A stretch of 64,000 nucleotides of DNA from an uncultured Clostridia bacterium (GTDB taxonomy: Bacteria > Bacillota > Clostridia > Oscillospirales > Acutalibacteraceae): NCBI GenBank assembly GCA_947632335.1, contig CANROX010000004.1, positions 1 to 64,000 on the forward strand. The letters are read 5' to 3'. The position numbers and the translations under genes are program-made. Positions 55,263-63,979 of this stretch are shown here, one piece after another. A model generated the notes under the pieces. The model worked only from the letters and a program-made list of their open reading frames with translations. It did not search any database and was not told the DNA's origin. Each line of letters begins with the position of its first letter. Position 1 is the first letter of the stretch.

Positions 55263-55291
55263 ATAATAACAGAAGTTTTATATTTTTGCAA
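55263..55291 (-). promoter_or_regulatory. promoter for rpmB
   Basis: On the - strand, TTGCAA, 17 bp, TATTAT, about 60 bases before the rpmB start. Confidence 0.65.
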
Positions 55292-55339
55292 GTGTTTTTT
55301 TAAATTTATGAAGAAAAAGTCAAATTAATATCATTTTCC

Positions 55340-55368
55340 TTGTAATTTTTATGGTTTTATTATATAAT
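55340..55368 (+). promoter_or_regulatory. promoter for the M50-scpAB operon
   Basis: TTGTAA, 17 bp, TATAAT. The expected start near 55375 makes the track's first ATG (55351) untranslatable and supports the later ATG at 55408. Confidence 0.7.
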
Positions 55369-55407
55369 AATATGAATAGTATTATGGAAAAGAAAGAGAT
55401 GAGAATT

Positions 55408-56103
55408 ATGCTGTCAGAACTTATAGGAGCTTTCAGGGGTGAGGGAGTAGACTTTGCCTACATAATCACACAACTCCTTGCAATGCTGGTTATTATTTTC
55501 CTTGTTCTGCCCTTTCACGAATGGGCACACGCCTTTACGGCAATGAAACTGGGGGACAATTCTGTAAAGTATCGTGGAAGACTTACACTTAATCCTCTTG
55601 CACATATTGATGTGATGGGTTCGCTTTTCCTTATTCTTATCGGCTTTGGTTGGGCTAAGCCGGTACCCATTGACCCCCGTAATTTTAAAAATGAAAAAGT
55701 TGGTATGGCTGTAACTGCCGTTATGGGTCCCGTGGCTAATTTGGTTGCCTCTCTTGCAGGTGCTTTTATATTTTATGGTTTACAGGCATTTATCCCCGGG
55801 GTGTATTATTCGCAGTTTGGTTCATATGTATATATGTTTCTTCAGTTTTACATTCAGATAAATGTTTATTTGGCTGTATTTAATCTTATTCCAATACCGC
55901 CCTTAGACGGTTCAAAGGTACTTTTCCTGTTTTTGCCTGACAATGCGGTATCATTTTTCTATAGATATGAAAGATATATTATGCTTTTAGTTTTTATCCT
56001 TATATGGGGAGGCATTTTAAGTGTGCCACTGGCATATATAAGCTCCTATATAATGGGGGGTATTAATTTTGTAGGACGACTTCCCTTTTTATGGGCGTTT
56101 TAA
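55408..56103 (+). CDS. site-2-protease-type M50 metalloprotease
   Basis: A 231-residue membrane protease. The zinc motif HEWAH lies in PFHEWAHAFTAMKLGD (about residues 38-50). A second conserved motif NLIPIPPLDGSKVL supplies the third zinc ligand (Asp of the LDG). Four or more hydrophobic segments are visible. It belongs to the short, PDZ-less branch often found beside scpAB in Firmicutes; its substrate is unknown. The start is not certain: ATG 55408, 55399 or 55384 are possible, and I favour the first for distance from the promoter and the gagatgag site. Confidence 0.88.
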   Translation: MLSELIGAFRGEGVDFAYIITQLLAMLVIIFLVLPFHEWAHAFTAMKLGDNSVKYRGRLTLNPLAHIDVMGSLFLILIGFGWAKPVPIDPRNFKNEKVGMAVTAVMGPVANLVASLAGAFIFYGLQAFIPGVYYSQFGSYVYMFLQFYIQINVYLAVFNLIPIPPLDGSKVLFLFLPDNAVSFFYRYERYIMLLVFILIWGGILSVPLAYISSYIMGGINFVGRLPFLWAF

Positions 56104-56124
56104 GTCGGTCCAAGGTTTGGCTTT

Positions 56125-56877
56125 ATGAGTGAAATAATAGAAGATACAAGTTTATCTGTTACAAACAATAACACGGAAAAGCAAAAAATTTTATATCATA
56201 CAGATGTGTTTGAGGGTCCTTTGGATTTGCTCCTTAGCCTTATTGCCAAGAATAAAATTAACATATGCGATATTGTGATTTCCGATCTAATTGACCAGTA
56301 TATGGAGCAAATTAAACTTATGCAGGAGGAAGAAATGGATATTGCCTCTGAATTTTTGCAGATGGCAAGCCGCCTTGTTCATATAAAGTCGGTAATCCTT
56401 CTTCCAAAGTATGAGGAGGAAGCAGAGGAACTGCAAAAGGAGCTTACAGGTCAACTGATTGAGTACCAACTCTGTAAAGAGATTTCGAAAATATTAGCCT
56501 CTATAATTTCCTTTGATTATTATACCAAAGAACCCAGCAAAATAAACTTTGATTTGACCTATGACAGAATACACCCTGCCAAGGACATAGCAAAAGCGTA
56601 TGTATCTGCTGTAGGCAGGGGCAAGGCAAAACTGCCCCCTCCAAAGGACGCCTTTTCCGGAATTGTCAGCCGGAAGATAGTTTCTGTATCTTCCAAAATA
56701 ATTACGGTTATGAGAAAGCTCTATAAGGGAAATACTGTAAAGTACAAAACGCTTTTTGAAGCATCTCAGGGGCGAAGCGACCTTGTAGCTACATTCCTTG
56801 CAATACTTGAACTTGTAAAGGGCAAGAGAGTTAGGATTGAGGGCGAGGGCGATAATGCAGATGTTAGAATGATTTAG
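56125..56877 (+). CDS. scpA: segregation and condensation protein A
   Basis: ScpA is the kleisin that bridges the two SMC heads in chromosome condensation. The N-terminal part YHTDVFEGPLDLLLSLIAKNKINICDI is the family signature, and the C-terminal winged helix (SDLVATFLAILELVKGKRVRIEG) binds the SMC head. The 250-residue length is normal. It lies 21 bp after the M50 gene and 19 bp before scpB; smc is not in the window. Confidence 0.97.
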   Translation: MSEIIEDTSLSVTNNNTEKQKILYHTDVFEGPLDLLLSLIAKNKINICDIVISDLIDQYMEQIKLMQEEEMDIASEFLQMASRLVHIKSVILLPKYEEEAEELQKELTGQLIEYQLCKEISKILASIISFDYYTKEPSKINFDLTYDRIHPAKDIAKAYVSAVGRGKAKLPPPKDAFSGIVSRKIVSVSSKIITVMRKLYKGNTVKYKTLFEASQGRSDLVATFLAILELVKGKRVRIEGEGDNADVRMI

Positions 56878-56896
56878 TTCTTTTGAGGAATAATAT

Positions 56897-57502
56897 ATGA
56901 GTAACGAAGAAATGAAAAGAGCAGTGGAGGCAATTCTTCTTTCAGCAGGCGAGTCTGTAGACATAGACAGAATATCACAGGCTCTGGAAATTACACCCAA
57001 AGAGACCGAGAAACTTCTTACAAAGCTGACGGAGGAATTTAATTCTCAGAACCACGGTTTTAAAATTATGAGGTATAAGGACAGCTTTCAGTTTGTCACC
57101 CATAAGGAGTATGCAGAGCAAATCCGTACGGTTATGGATTTAAACCGCAAAAAGCCCCTTAGTCAGGCGGCTATGGAGGTTCTCTCCGTAATAGCATACA
57201 ACCAGCCTGTTACCAAGGCTTTTGTTGAGCAGGTAAGGGGTGTGGACTGTTCGGGTGTTATAGGTTCATTAACATTAAAAGGACTTATTGAAGAACAGGG
57301 CAGGCTTGAGCTTCCGGGCAGGCCGCTTATTTACGGTACAACAGAAAACTTCCTTAGATGTTTCAACATAAGCTCAATAGAGGAACTTCCTCCGATTCCA
57401 AAAGGCAAAGGAGAAAATTCCGAGAAAGAAGAAGTTGAAAGCAGTGAAAAAACAATAACTGCCACGCCTCAGGAAATAGTAGAAATGGTTACAGAGGAAT
57501 AA
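56897..57502 (+). CDS. scpB: segregation and condensation protein B
   Basis: ScpB dimers join ScpA in the SMC complex. The 201-residue protein shows two winged helices: AVEAILLSAGESVDIDRISQALEI at the start and AAMEVLSVIAYNQPVTKAFVEQVRGVDCSGVI, ending with GRPLIYGTTENFLRCFNISSIEELP. A charged tail follows. It directly precedes the DUF2953 gene with 3 bp between stop and start. Confidence 0.97.
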   Translation: MSNEEMKRAVEAILLSAGESVDIDRISQALEITPKETEKLLTKLTEEFNSQNHGFKIMRYKDSFQFVTHKEYAEQIRTVMDLNRKKPLSQAAMEVLSVIAYNQPVTKAFVEQVRGVDCSGVIGSLTLKGLIEEQGRLELPGRPLIYGTTENFLRCFNISSIEELPPIPKGKGENSEKEEVESSEKTITATPQEIVEMVTEE

Positions 57503-57505
57503 TTG

Positions 57506-58153
57506 ATGTGTGCTGTCATCATAATATTATCAATACTTCTTTTACTTTTTCTGATTTCCCTCTTAAACATACAGCTTATTGCAGGCTATAGGGACAGGCT
57601 TTCTATTGTAATAAAGGTTTTATTTTTTAAGATTGATTTGTCCCCTAAGAAAAAAAAGCCTAAAGCAAAAGAGAAAAAGGGAAAAGGGAAAAAACAGAAA
57701 AAAACCAAGCAAAAAAAATCCGATGAAAAAGAAAAGCCAAAAAAGAAAAAGGAAAATCCCTTAAAAACATTGTGGAATAAGCAGGGCGTTTCGGGTTTTG
57801 TAGAACTTTTAAAAGATGTACTAAATCTTGCCGGCGGTGTTCTAAAAGGTTTTTTCAAAAGATTTATTATTCATAATCTTGATGTAAAAATTTCTTTTGC
57901 AGGTGAGGACGCGTCGGATACCGCAACCGGCTATGGGGCTGTTTGTGCAGTTGTATACCCGCTTGTGGCACAAATTTATTCAAGGCTGAATGTAAAGGAT
58001 TATTCCGTAGATATACTTTGTAACTTTGAACAGGGGGCAAAGACGGAACTTGATTGTTCACTATACGGAACAATTAGAATTTGTCATATTTTTTCAATAA
58101 CACTAAAAGCAGCGGCAAAGGCAGTTAAGACATATTTAAAAATGAGATTTTAA
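57506..58153 (+). CDS. DUF2953 protein (YtfI type)
   Basis: A 215-residue protein with an N-terminal membrane helix (AVIIILSILLLLFLISLLN). A very Lys-rich stretch follows (KKKKPKAKEKKGKGKKQKK, about residues 48-92). The C-terminal DUF2953 domain (VKISFAGEDASDTATGYGAVCAVVYPLVAQIYS) would lie on the other side. In Bacillus YtfI is paired with YtfJ/GerW, as here. Function is unknown. The ATG at 57506 follows the TTG used by the track. Confidence 0.85.
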   Translation: MCAVIIILSILLLLFLISLLNIQLIAGYRDRLSIVIKVLFFKIDLSPKKKKPKAKEKKGKGKKQKKTKQKKSDEKEKPKKKKENPLKTLWNKQGVSGFVELLKDVLNLAGGVLKGFFKRFIIHNLDVKISFAGEDASDTATGYGAVCAVVYPLVAQIYSRLNVKDYSVDILCNFEQGAKTELDCSLYGTIRICHIFSITLKAAAKAVKTYLKMRF

Positions 58154-58177
58154 CTATTAAATTAAGGAGAGATTTCT

Positions 58178-58618
58178 ATGAGCGAACATCCTATTGAAAG
58201 CCTGATGGGCGTTACCATGCAGAAAATTAAGGAAATGGTTGATGTAAATACCATTATAGGCGACCCTATTACAACGCCGGACGGAACAGTAGTTGTACCT
58301 GTTTCAAAGGTTAGTTATGGTTTTGCCAGCGGCGGTTCTGATTTTCCGTCAAAAAAAGACGGAAAAGATTGTTTTGGCGGCGGCAGCGGCGCAGGTATTA
58401 CAATTAACCCTGTAGGCTTTCTTACAGTATGTAAGGGTCAGGTTAAGATGATTGGCATTGGTGAAAGTGACGGCACCCTTGACAAGGCTATAGCTATGGT
58501 TCCCGATGTTTTTGACAAGGTCACAAGCTTCCTTAAAAAAGATAAGAAAGATAAAAAGAAAGATAAAAACGGCAAAACTCCGGAAATTACCGTAACCGAA
58601 ACAGAGGTTGAACCCTAA
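58178..58618 (+). CDS. gerW: GerW/YtfJ spore protein
   Basis: A 146-residue protein matching GerW (YtfJ), needed for normal spore germination in Bacillus. It begins HPIESLMGVTMQKIKEMVDVNTIIG and has a Gly-rich centre (GGGSGAGITINPVGFL). The C-terminal tail is Lys-rich. The ytfI-ytfJ pair is preserved. aaggagagatt precedes the ATG. Strengthens the case for spore formation. Confidence 0.93.
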   Translation: MSEHPIESLMGVTMQKIKEMVDVNTIIGDPITTPDGTVVVPVSKVSYGFASGGSDFPSKKDGKDCFGGGSGAGITINPVGFLTVCKGQVKMIGIGESDGTLDKAIAMVPDVFDKVTSFLKKDKKDKKKDKNGKTPEITVTETEVEP

Positions 58619-58674
58619 CTTATATTTTTGCATAAAAGATATTTCTGCCTCATACAATTCTATGAGGTGGTAGT

Positions 58675-59787
58675 ATGAAACGCATAACCGTAATAATTCT
58701 TGCTCTTTTACTATTGATACCTGTATTAGTAAATGTATCCGCAGTGGAAGTAGAAGAGCCGTCAACCAGTGGGGTCGCTTCAATACTGTACTGCCCAAAT
58801 ATTAATAAGGTTTTGTATAGCCATAATGAAAACAAGACCATGAAAATGGCGTCAACTACAAAGCTGATGACCTCCCTTATCACCTTGGAAGAGGCAAAGA
58901 AAGACAATAAGATTGTTACCTTTACAAGGGATATGATAGAAGAGGGCAGTTCCATGTACCTAAAAGTAGGCGAACAGGTTACTCTTGAAGACTTGTGCAC
59001 AGGTATGCTTCTTCCCTCAGGTAACGACGCAGCCACAGCCGCAGCGGTGACAATAGGCGGCAGTAAAGAAAAGTTTGCTGACCTTATGAATAAAAGGGCA
59101 AAGGAAATAGGTATGAAAAATACCCACTTTGTTACCCCCTCCGGCCTTGATGACGAGAACCATTACAGTACGGCGTATGATATGGCGCTTCTTATGAAAG
59201 AGTGCATTAAAAATAAAAAGTTCCGTGAGATTAGTGCTTGTAAGGGCAGACCGGTAAACTTTGTAAAGCCAAAGGATAAGGTTGTTACCTACATAAATCA
59301 TAACAGACTTTTGTCAACTTATGAATACTGTATCAGCGGAAAAACCGGCTATACAAAAAGTGCCGGCAGGTGTCTTGTTACAGCGGCAGAAAAAAACGGT
59401 ATAATACTTATTGCCGTAACACTCAGCGATAAAAGTGACTGGAACGACCATATATCAATGTACGATTACGGTTTTTCAAAGGTACACAGCAAGGTTTTTA
59501 ATAAAAAGGTTATTACCCAGGATATTGTGGGAGGAAAAAAGGATAGGACCTCCCTAAACCTGAACAGAGAAACCTTTTTTACCCTGAATAGCAGGGACAG
59601 ATATAAGGAGAGGATACTTATACCACCTTTTGCTTATGCCCCTATAAAAAAAGGGGATAGTGCGGGAACAGTTGAGTATATAAAGAATGGAAAGGTAGTT
59701 GAAAGACGCCCTATTACATATAAGGAAGATATAGATTACAACGGGAGCAAAAAGAGCTTCTGGGATTTTTTAAAGGAATTATTCTAA
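58675..59787 (+). CDS. dacB: D-alanyl-D-alanine carboxypeptidase (DacB type)
   Basis: A 370-residue serine carboxypeptidase. A signal peptide covers residues 1-23. The motifs are STTK (Ser60, Lys63), SGN (115-117) and KTG (223-225). In Bacillus, dacB lies between scpAB and rluB and acts on spore cortex peptidoglycan; the same neighbourhood here makes a sporulation role likely, but the sequence alone does not separate it from a vegetative carboxypeptidase. spmAB, which usually follow dacB, are absent. gaggtggtagt precedes the ATG, and rluB overlaps its stop by one base. Confidence 0.88.
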   Translation: MKRITVIILALLLLIPVLVNVSAVEVEEPSTSGVASILYCPNINKVLYSHNENKTMKMASTTKLMTSLITLEEAKKDNKIVTFTRDMIEEGSSMYLKVGEQVTLEDLCTGMLLPSGNDAATAAAVTIGGSKEKFADLMNKRAKEIGMKNTHFVTPSGLDDENHYSTAYDMALLMKECIKNKKFREISACKGRPVNFVKPKDKVVTYINHNRLLSTYEYCISGKTGYTKSAGRCLVTAAEKNGIILIAVTLSDKSDWNDHISMYDYGFSKVHSKVFNKKVITQDIVGGKKDRTSLNLNRETFFTLNSRDRYKERILIPPFAYAPIKKGDSAGTVEYIKNGKVVERRPITYKEDIDYNGSKKSFWDFLKELF

Positions 59788-60542
59788 TGGCAAAAAAGGA
59801 ACTTGTAAGATTACAGAAAATTATGGCGGAATGCGGAGTTGCATCACGCCGAAAATCCGAGGATTTGATAAGACAGGGAAAGGTAAAAGTAAACGGCGCA
59901 GTTGCCCAAATCGGAGATAAGGTTGACCCTGTAAACGACAAGATTTTTGTTCAGGGTAAGCGTATCAAGGGTACGGCAAGGCCGAAGAGAAGATATATTA
60001 TGCTCCACAAGCCCCGTGGCTACATAACAACAATGAGCGACGAGCTGGGAAGAAAATGTGTTGCCCAGCTTATCTCTGATATTGAAGAAAGGCTTTATCC
60101 TGTAGGCAGACTTGACAGGGAAAGCGAGGGCTTACTTCTTATGACCAATGACGGTGATTTTGCAAACACTGTAACCCACCCCAAGAAAGACATTTACAAG
60201 GTTTACAGGGTAACAGTAAGACCGTCTGTAAGCGATGAGCAGATTACACAGATGATGGTTGGTATGACTATCGACGGCTATAAGACAAAACCATGCGAAG
60301 TTCGTGTAATTACAAGACAGGAGGGCAGGGTTGTCCTTGAAATTCTTCTTCACGAGGGAAGAAACAGGCAAATAAGAAAGATGTGCGAACAGCTTGGACT
60401 TGAAGTGGCAAGGCTTAAGAGAACGGCAATCGGTACAGTAAAGCTGGGCATACTTAAACCAGGCGACTGGAGAGATTTAACACAGAAGGAAATTGATAAG
60501 CTGACTGCAAATCCCAACCCCTCAAGTCATATTGTGTCATAA
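59787..60542 (+). CDS. rluB: 23S rRNA pseudouridine synthase RluB-type
   Basis: A 251-residue enzyme that isomerises uridine in large-subunit rRNA. An N-terminal S4 domain (RLQKIMAECGVASRRKSEDLIRQGKV) precedes the catalytic domain, with its Asp in GRLDRESEGLLLMTNDGD (about residue 110). HEGRNRQIRKMCEQLGLEVARLKR is the usual late motif. It overlaps dacB by one base and ends the scpAB operon. Confidence 0.95.
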   Translation: MAKKELVRLQKIMAECGVASRRKSEDLIRQGKVKVNGAVAQIGDKVDPVNDKIFVQGKRIKGTARPKRRYIMLHKPRGYITTMSDELGRKCVAQLISDIEERLYPVGRLDRESEGLLLMTNDGDFANTVTHPKKDIYKVYRVTVRPSVSDEQITQMMVGMTIDGYKTKPCEVRVITRQEGRVVLEILLHEGRNRQIRKMCEQLGLEVARLKRTAIGTVKLGILKPGDWRDLTQKEIDKLTANPNPSSHIVS

Positions 60543-60655
60543 TTTGATGTAAAAACCCATAGTGAATGTAAAATCTCATATACAATAAGGGGATTATAAC
60601 TGAACTTTTGAGCAAATTAACAATAAATTACAATTTAAATTAAAACAATTATTTA

Positions 60656-60690
60656 AAGTGTGCAAAAATTTTTCGTTGCACACTTTTTTC
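60656..60690 (+). terminator. intrinsic terminator after rluB
   Basis: aagtgtgcaa and ttgcacactt form a perfect 10-bp stem with a 10-base loop, followed by six Ts. The 113 bases between rluB and the stem hold no recognisable feature. Confidence 0.88.
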
Positions 60691-60719
60691 TTGTATTTAA
60701 GCCCTTTTTGGGATATAAT
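60691..60719 (+). promoter_or_regulatory. promoter for the carboxyl-transfer operon
   Basis: TTGTAT, 17 bp, TATAAT, directly after the rluB terminator and 57 bases before the next ATG. Confidence 0.75.
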
Positions 60720-60776
60720 GATAAATGTAGTATTTTATTATGACCACAGTATAACTTATGAAAGTGAGGAACAGAG

Positions 60777-62072
60777 ATGAGTATTGAAAAAATTACTCAG
60801 GCTAAGGCTCAGATTGAAAATACTTCTGCCTACAAGATAATGACAGAATTTTTTGACGAGGGTAGCTTTATTGAAATTGACACCTATGCAAAATCAGGGG
60901 ATAACTATGCTGAGGCCGTTGCAGGTTACGGTTCGGTTGAGGGACTTCCTGTATATGCTTTTTGTCAGAATATGGATATTGCAAAAGGCGCAATGAGCAA
61001 GGCACAGGCTGCAAAGCTCAAAAAGGTTTATGACCTTGCACTTAAAAACGGAGCTCCCGTTGTTGGTATTTATGATAGTTTGGGAGGTAAGCTAAAGGAG
61101 GGTAACGAGCTTCTTACAGCTTACGGTAATTTACTTAACGCAGCAAGCACACTTTCAGGCGTTGTTCCCCAGATTTCTGTTGTACTTTCTGATTGTCTTG
61201 GTACATCTGCTGTTACAGCGGCGTCTGCTGACTTTGTTATTAAGGTTAAAGATGCAAATCTTTCTATTCATACAAATGACGGCGAGGGTTGTAATTGCTG
61301 TACTGCTGTTATGGCTGATGATAAAGATGACGCTATTAAAAAGGCAAAGGATTTACTCCTTTATATGCCCTCAAACAACCTTTCAACGCCACCCTGCGCC
61401 CAGGAAGTTGCACCGGAAGATAATGCTCCCTGTGTAGTATGCAGGACAATGGACGAGGGTTCAATATCTTTTGTCTATGACCATCTTGGTGAAACAGCAA
61501 AGACAGGCTTTGCAAGACTTCAGGGCGAAGTTGTAGGCTTTGTAAATACAAATGGAAATAAACTTCAAAAACCCGACGGCAAAAAGATTACCAAACTTGT
61601 TTCTTTCTGTGACGCATTCTCTATTCCCGTTATCACTTTTCTCAATAGTGATGGCTTTGATTGCTTAGGCGCCGCAACATCTGTTACAAATGCCTATGCA
61701 GAGGCCACAACACCAAAGATTACAGTAATTACAGGAAAGGCTGTAGGTACTGTTTATATTGCTATGGCAGGCACAGGCGCTATGACGGACCTTACTTTTG
61801 CACTTCCGACTTCAATAGTTTCTCCGCTTAACGAAATGGCAGCCGCTTATCTTATGGCTCCGGAAAAAATGGAAGTTCCTGTTGCAGAACAGACCGCTGT
61901 TGCAGAGCAGTTTGCAAAAGAAACACTTTCAGCTTTTAAGGCTGCTGAAGACGGTGTTATTGAAAACATAGTAAACGAAGATGAACTTCGTACAGTTCTT
62001 GGTCAGTCAGTAACAATGCTTATGAGCAAGCGTGTAACTGCACTTCCTAAAAAACATTCAACAATCGGCTAA
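60777..62072 (+). CDS. acyl-CoA-type carboxyltransferase subunit with a cysteine cluster
   Basis: A 431-residue member of the carboxyltransferase (crotonase-like) superfamily, shorter than the usual about 510. The first half has the acyl-CoA-side features GVEDSLGG-like IYDSLGGKLKEGNELL and LYMPSNNLSTPP. The second half has KAVGTVYIAMAGTGAMTDL and VSPLNEMAAAYLMAPE-type segments. The region between carries Cys172, Cys174, Cys175, Cys207, Cys219 and Cys222 (GEGCNCCTAV ... APCVVCR), which I do not expect in this family. With the biotin carrier and OadA-like genes next to it, it probably moves CO2 between biotin and an acyl-CoA, such as methylmalonyl- or malonyl-CoA. The acyl substrate is not decidable. 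Confidence 0.85.
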   Translation: MSIEKITQAKAQIENTSAYKIMTEFFDEGSFIEIDTYAKSGDNYAEAVAGYGSVEGLPVYAFCQNMDIAKGAMSKAQAAKLKKVYDLALKNGAPVVGIYDSLGGKLKEGNELLTAYGNLLNAASTLSGVVPQISVVLSDCLGTSAVTAASADFVIKVKDANLSIHTNDGEGCNCCTAVMADDKDDAIKKAKDLLLYMPSNNLSTPPCAQEVAPEDNAPCVVCRTMDEGSISFVYDHLGETAKTGFARLQGEVVGFVNTNGNKLQKPDGKKITKLVSFCDAFSIPVITFLNSDGFDCLGAATSVTNAYAEATTPKITVITGKAVGTVYIAMAGTGAMTDLTFALPTSIVSPLNEMAAAYLMAPEKMEVPVAEQTAVAEQFAKETLSAFKAAEDGVIENIVNEDELRTVLGQSVTMLMSKRVTALPKKHSTIG

Positions 62073-62100
62073 TAATTACTAAGTTAAAGGGGAAATAAAA

Positions 62101-62463
62101 ATGAAAAATTTAAAAATTACAGTTAATGGCACAACATATGATGTTCAGGTAGAAGAAACAGGCGCTTCTTCTGCACCGGCAGTATCAGCACCCACACCCG
62201 CTGCTGCATCTGCACCGGCTCCTGCTCCTGCATCTGCACCGGCAGGTTCAGGCACACCTGTAGAGGCTCCAATGCCGGGTACAGTTGTTGATGTTAAGGT
62301 TGCTAACGGCGCAAAAGTAGCAGAAGGTGACACAGTTGTCATCCTTGAGGCTATGAAAATGGAAAACGAAATAAACGCTCCCTGTGCCGGTACAATTACA
62401 TCTGTTTGTGTTTCCAAGGGCGAAAGTGTAGACTCCGGTAAGGTACTTGTAACTATCGGCTAA
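62101..62463 (+). CDS. biotin carboxyl carrier protein
   Basis: A 120-residue biotinyl carrier. A short N-terminal beta part ([18 protein letters not shown]) is joined by an Ala/Pro/Ser-rich linker (about residues 21-54) to a biotinyl domain, [20 protein letters not shown], with the biotin lysine in EAMKMEN. The domain is complete. It carries CO2 between the two carboxyltransferases on each side. The linker should be flexible. 28 bp follow the first gene, and 21 bp precede the next. Confidence 0.95.
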   Translation: MKNLKITVNGTTYDVQVEETGASSAPAVSAPTPAAASAPAPAPASAPAGSGTPVEAPMPGTVVDVKVANGAKVAEGDTVVILEAMKMENEINAPCAGTITSVCVSKGESVDSGKVLVTIG

Positions 62464-62484
62464 TTAACTGGAAGGAAGATAAAA

Positions 62485-63879
62485 ATGGCTAAACTTAAAA
62501 TTACAGAAACAGTTCTCAGAGATGCACATCAGTCACTTCTTGCAACAAGAATGCCTCTTTCCGATATGCTGCCAATTCTCCCGGAACTGGATAAGATTGG
62601 TTTTCATTCACTGGAATGTTGGGGCGGTGCAACTTTTGATGCATGTCTTAGATTTTTAAACGAGGACCCATGGGAAAGACTTCGTACAATTCGTAAGGAA
62701 TGTCCTAACACAAAGCTCCAAATGCTTTTCCGTGGTCAGAATATGCTTGGTTACCGCCATTATGCAGACGATGTCCTTGAATATTTTGTTCAGAAATCAG
62801 TTGCGAACGGTATTGATATAATCAGAATTTTTGACGCGCTTAATGATATTAAAAACCTTGAAACAGCCGTTAAGGCCGCTAAAAAGGAGGGCGCTCACGC
62901 ACAGATTGCCATAAGCTATACAACAGGCCCGATTTTTGATAACAAGTACTATGTAGACTATGCAAAGAGAATTGAATCAATCGGCGCTGATTCTATTTGT
63001 ATCAAGGATATGGCGGCTCTCCTTACACCGTACAACTGCGAAAGCCTTGTGAAAGACCTTAAAAAGGCTGTTAATATTCCTATTCAGCTCCATACACATT
63101 CCACAGCCGGACTTTCCTCAATGTGTATTATGAAAGCTGTTGAAAACGGATGTGATATTGTTGATACAGCAATGTCACCCCTTGCAAACGGTACTTCCCA
63201 TTCTGCAACAGAATCTATTGTTGCGGCTTTCCAGGGCACAGAGTACGATACAGGTCTTGACCTAAAGGCTCTTGCAGATATTCGTGAATACTTTATGGGA
63301 CTCCGTCAAAAGTATATTGACAGCGGTCTTATTGACCCAAAGATGCTTGCAACAGACGCATCTGCACTTCTCTATCAGGTTCCCGGCGGTATGCTCTCAA
63401 ATCTTCTTTCACAGCTTAAACAGGCAGGTAAAGAGGACCGCCTCTTAGATGTTATGAAAGAAGTTCCAAAGGTTCGTAAGGACGCAGGTTATCCGCCACT
63501 TGTTACTCCGTCTTCCCAGATAGTAGGTACGCAAGCTGTATTTAATGTAATTATGGGTGAAAGATATAAGATGGTTACCAACGAATTTAAAGATATGGTT
63601 GCCGGTAAATACGGTACAACGCCTCTACCTATTGACCCTGAATTTAGGAAAAAGATTATTGGAGATATGCAGCCTATCGACTGCCGTCCTGCTGATTTAA
63701 TCGAACCGGAGCTTGAAACTCTTAAGAAAGAGGCAGAAACTTTTGCTGAAAAGGAAGAGGATGTTCTTTCCTATGCAATGTTCCCAAAGGTAGCTAAGGA
63801 CTTTTTTGAAAAGCGCCGTAACGAAAGGGTAGGCATTAACAAAAATGCCGATAAAGAAAATATGGTTCATCCGGTTTAA
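62485..63879 (+). CDS. oxaloacetate/pyruvate-type carboxyltransferase subunit (OadA, 5S-like)
   Basis: A 464-residue TIM-barrel carboxyltransferase of the OadA/PycB/transcarboxylase-5S type. DAHQSLLATRM marks the start, with the metal ligands in IQLHTHSTAGLSSMC (about residue 200). The carbamylated lysine region IKDMAAL is present, and PGGMLSNLLSQLKQAG and LVTPSSQIVGTQAVFNV are typical. There is no C-terminal biotin domain, so the biotin carrier is separate. It would exchange CO2 between oxaloacetate/pyruvate and biotin. Order acyl-CoA subunit, carrier and this subunit resembles transcarboxylase, which links pyruvate to methylmalonyl-CoA. Confidence 0.92.
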   Translation: MAKLKITETVLRDAHQSLLATRMPLSDMLPILPELDKIGFHSLECWGGATFDACLRFLNEDPWERLRTIRKECPNTKLQMLFRGQNMLGYRHYADDVLEYFVQKSVANGIDIIRIFDALNDIKNLETAVKAAKKEGAHAQIAISYTTGPIFDNKYYVDYAKRIESIGADSICIKDMAALLTPYNCESLVKDLKKAVNIPIQLHTHSTAGLSSMCIMKAVENGCDIVDTAMSPLANGTSHSATESIVAAFQGTEYDTGLDLKALADIREYFMGLRQKYIDSGLIDPKMLATDASALLYQVPGGMLSNLLSQLKQAGKEDRLLDVMKEVPKVRKDAGYPPLVTPSSQIVGTQAVFNVIMGERYKMVTNEFKDMVAGKYGTTPLPIDPEFRKKIIGDMQPIDCRPADLIEPELETLKKEAETFAEKEEDVLSYAMFPKVAKDFFEKRRNERVGINKNADKENMVHPV

Positions 63880-63890
63880 TATTTAAGTAT

Positions 63891-63921
63891 ATCCACTCTC
63901 ATTTGAGGGTGGATTTTTTAT
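63891..63921 (+). terminator. intrinsic terminator after the carboxyl-transfer operon
   Basis: atccactctc and gagggtggat form a 10-bp stem with one G-U pair, followed by six Ts. It closes the three-gene operon, so no further subunit belongs to that transcript. Confidence 0.88.
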
Positions 63922-63979
63922 TTTTTTGCATTTTAAAAAGAAAAATTCCATATGCTTGTATAGAAATGCAGGTGAAAGT

